A stretch of DNA of 64,000 bases, from NCBI RefSeq assembly GCF_000316115.1, contig NZ_JH993797.1, positions 5,256,486-5,320,485 on the forward strand. The letters are read 5' to 3'. The notes below the pieces were generated by a model, which worked only from the letters and a program-made list of their open reading frames with translations, was not told where the DNA came from and did not search any database. Positions 63,253-64,000 of the stretch are shown here, piece after piece. A program made the translations under genes and the position numbers. Origin of the DNA: Leptolyngbya sp. PCC 7375. GTDB lineage: Bacteria; Cyanobacteriota; Cyanobacteriia; Phormidesmidales; Phormidesmidaceae. Every line of letters begins with the position of its first letter. Within the stretch, counting starts at the first letter, position 1.

Positions 63253-64000
63253 ATGAGATATCGACACCATCTTAAAACTGTTTTTATTTGTGCAATATTA
63301 TTATCTAGCACACATCTTGGAAATTCGACTCCAGTATGGGCTCAACCAACGACGCCTACTCTTGAAGCGAAATCATCCCAACAGGGATTCTCTCTACTAG
63401 AGCGGGGTTTAGTAGATCAGGCAATTAGAGAGTTTCGAAGAACATTAAAGCGCACGCCACAGTCTCTTGAGGCTAATTTAGGTTTAGCCATGTCCTATGA
63501 ACGGGCTGGAAGAGATGCTGATGCCTTTCGCACCTACCAAAAGATCGTGGATATTAGCCCGAATAATGTAGATGCACTCAGAGCAATTGGGAAACTAGGA
63601 GGATATCGCCCAGAGTGGCAATCTCAGGGAATAGAGGCTCTATCAACGTTACTCCAGAATAGCCCTCAAGATCAAAGTGCGTTAACTCAACGGGCTTTGC
63701 TTTATACCTATCAAGGTCGGTTTAGTGAAGCTACAGAAGATTATGCACGCGTGCTACGCGGCAGTCCTTCTCCTGAAACAGTTTTAAGTGCAGCTGAAGC
63801 CTATACCTACAGCGGCAACTACAATCAAGGACTAGAGCTGTTCAGCCACTATCAAAATAGTGGACGATCTATTCAAGGGAGTGCGACCATTGCCTATTCT
63901 CTTGCAGAAAGAGAAATTGGTAATCCAGGCCGGTCAATCGAAATTTTAGAAAGTGCACTACGACAAAGCCGTGGTGAAAATAACATAACATTGCAACAGC
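63253..64000 (+). CDS. Exported TPR protein, truncated by the window end
   Basis: 249 codons in frame from the ATG at 63253. Signal peptide (MRYRHHLKTVFICAILLSST, cleavage after VWA). Residues 40-245 contain TPR repeats (VDQAIREFRRTLKRTPQSLE, GRDADAFRTYQKIVDISPNN, and similar). No stop codon before 64000. It lies 113 bp after the barrel-like gene. By context it may be the periplasmic partner in an export or exopolysaccharide system of BcsC type, but this is only suggested. Confidence 0.75.
   Translation, partial: MRYRHHLKTVFICAILLSSTHLGNSTPVWAQPTTPTLEAKSSQQGFSLLERGLVDQAIREFRRTLKRTPQSLEANLGLAMSYERAGRDADAFRTYQKIVDISPNNVDALRAIGKLGGYRPEWQSQGIEALSTLLQNSPQDQSALTQRALLYTYQGRFSEATEDYARVLRGSPSPETVLSAAEAYTYSGNYNQGLELFSHYQNSGRSIQGSATIAYSLAEREIGNPGRSIEILESALRQSRGENNITLQQ

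Overview
The window is a piece of a cyanobacterial chromosome, most likely from a filamentous or Leptolyngbya-like lineage. The evidence is the frequent GCGATCGC (HIP1) octamers inside genes, the bilin genes ho1 and pcyA, a PatA/CheY/CheW/MCP/CheA phototaxis-type operon with bilin-type GAF domains, a CruG-like glycosyltransferase, a DUF2808 protein, an InrS-like nickel sensor and a FHA-PBP1 fusion. The species assignment is inference.

Layout. 1-2.9 kb: the 3' part of a DUF5682 gene and a VWA (MIDAS) gene, the tail of a MoxR-associated module that starts outside the window. 3.1-14 kb: a zinc-ribbon protein, then a six-gene plus-strand chemotaxis/phototaxis operon. Its 1290-residue soluble receptor carries five GAF domains, at least two of them bilin-type. 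14.4-31 kb: housekeeping and tetrapyrrole genes, namely ilvD, an adenylate cyclase, a divergent phosphoribulokinase-like kinase, a LapA-domain protein, a TPR protein, pcyA-gmk, ftsI with an FtsL-like partner, ho1, an InrS-like regulator, hemB, bioY-lspA. 31-34.5 kb: FHA-PBP1, a flavin reductase and a MIF-type tautomerase. 34.5-39 kb: a repeat-rich spacer with CRP-like palindromes, then a U32 peptidase pseudogene broken by two frameshifts, a stop codon and an IS4-family element. 39-43.7 kb: DUF2808, a hypothetical, a probable 6S RNA, purK, a hypothetical, and a WecG/TagA glycosyltransferase. 43.7-51.2 kb: accessory DNA dominated by a 2075-residue repeat protein (FG-GAP, UnbV, cadherin-like and LamG-like domains). 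51-56 kb: an IS630-type and an ISKra4-type element, a DUF4058 gene and an IS-disrupted small membrane ORF. 56.3-64 kb: tRNA-Gln, a CruG-like glycosyltransferase, recF, a coiled-coil membrane protein, a 1.7 kb gene-free stretch, a beta-barrel-like protein and a truncated TPR protein.

Functional links. hemB, ho1 and pcyA are three steps on the route to phycocyanobilin, the likely chromophore of the receptor GAF domains. The adenylate cyclase and the three CRP-like palindromes at 34.7-35.1 kb suggest a cAMP regulon, although no intact gene follows the palindromes. For all three IS elements I could read both ends, and for each the target duplication (9 bp, 8 bp, TA). Two of them interrupt an ORF whose pre-insertion sequence can be rebuilt. 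Strong hairpin terminators separate most transcription units, and three dispersed CATG-centred palindromes lie at gene 3' ends.
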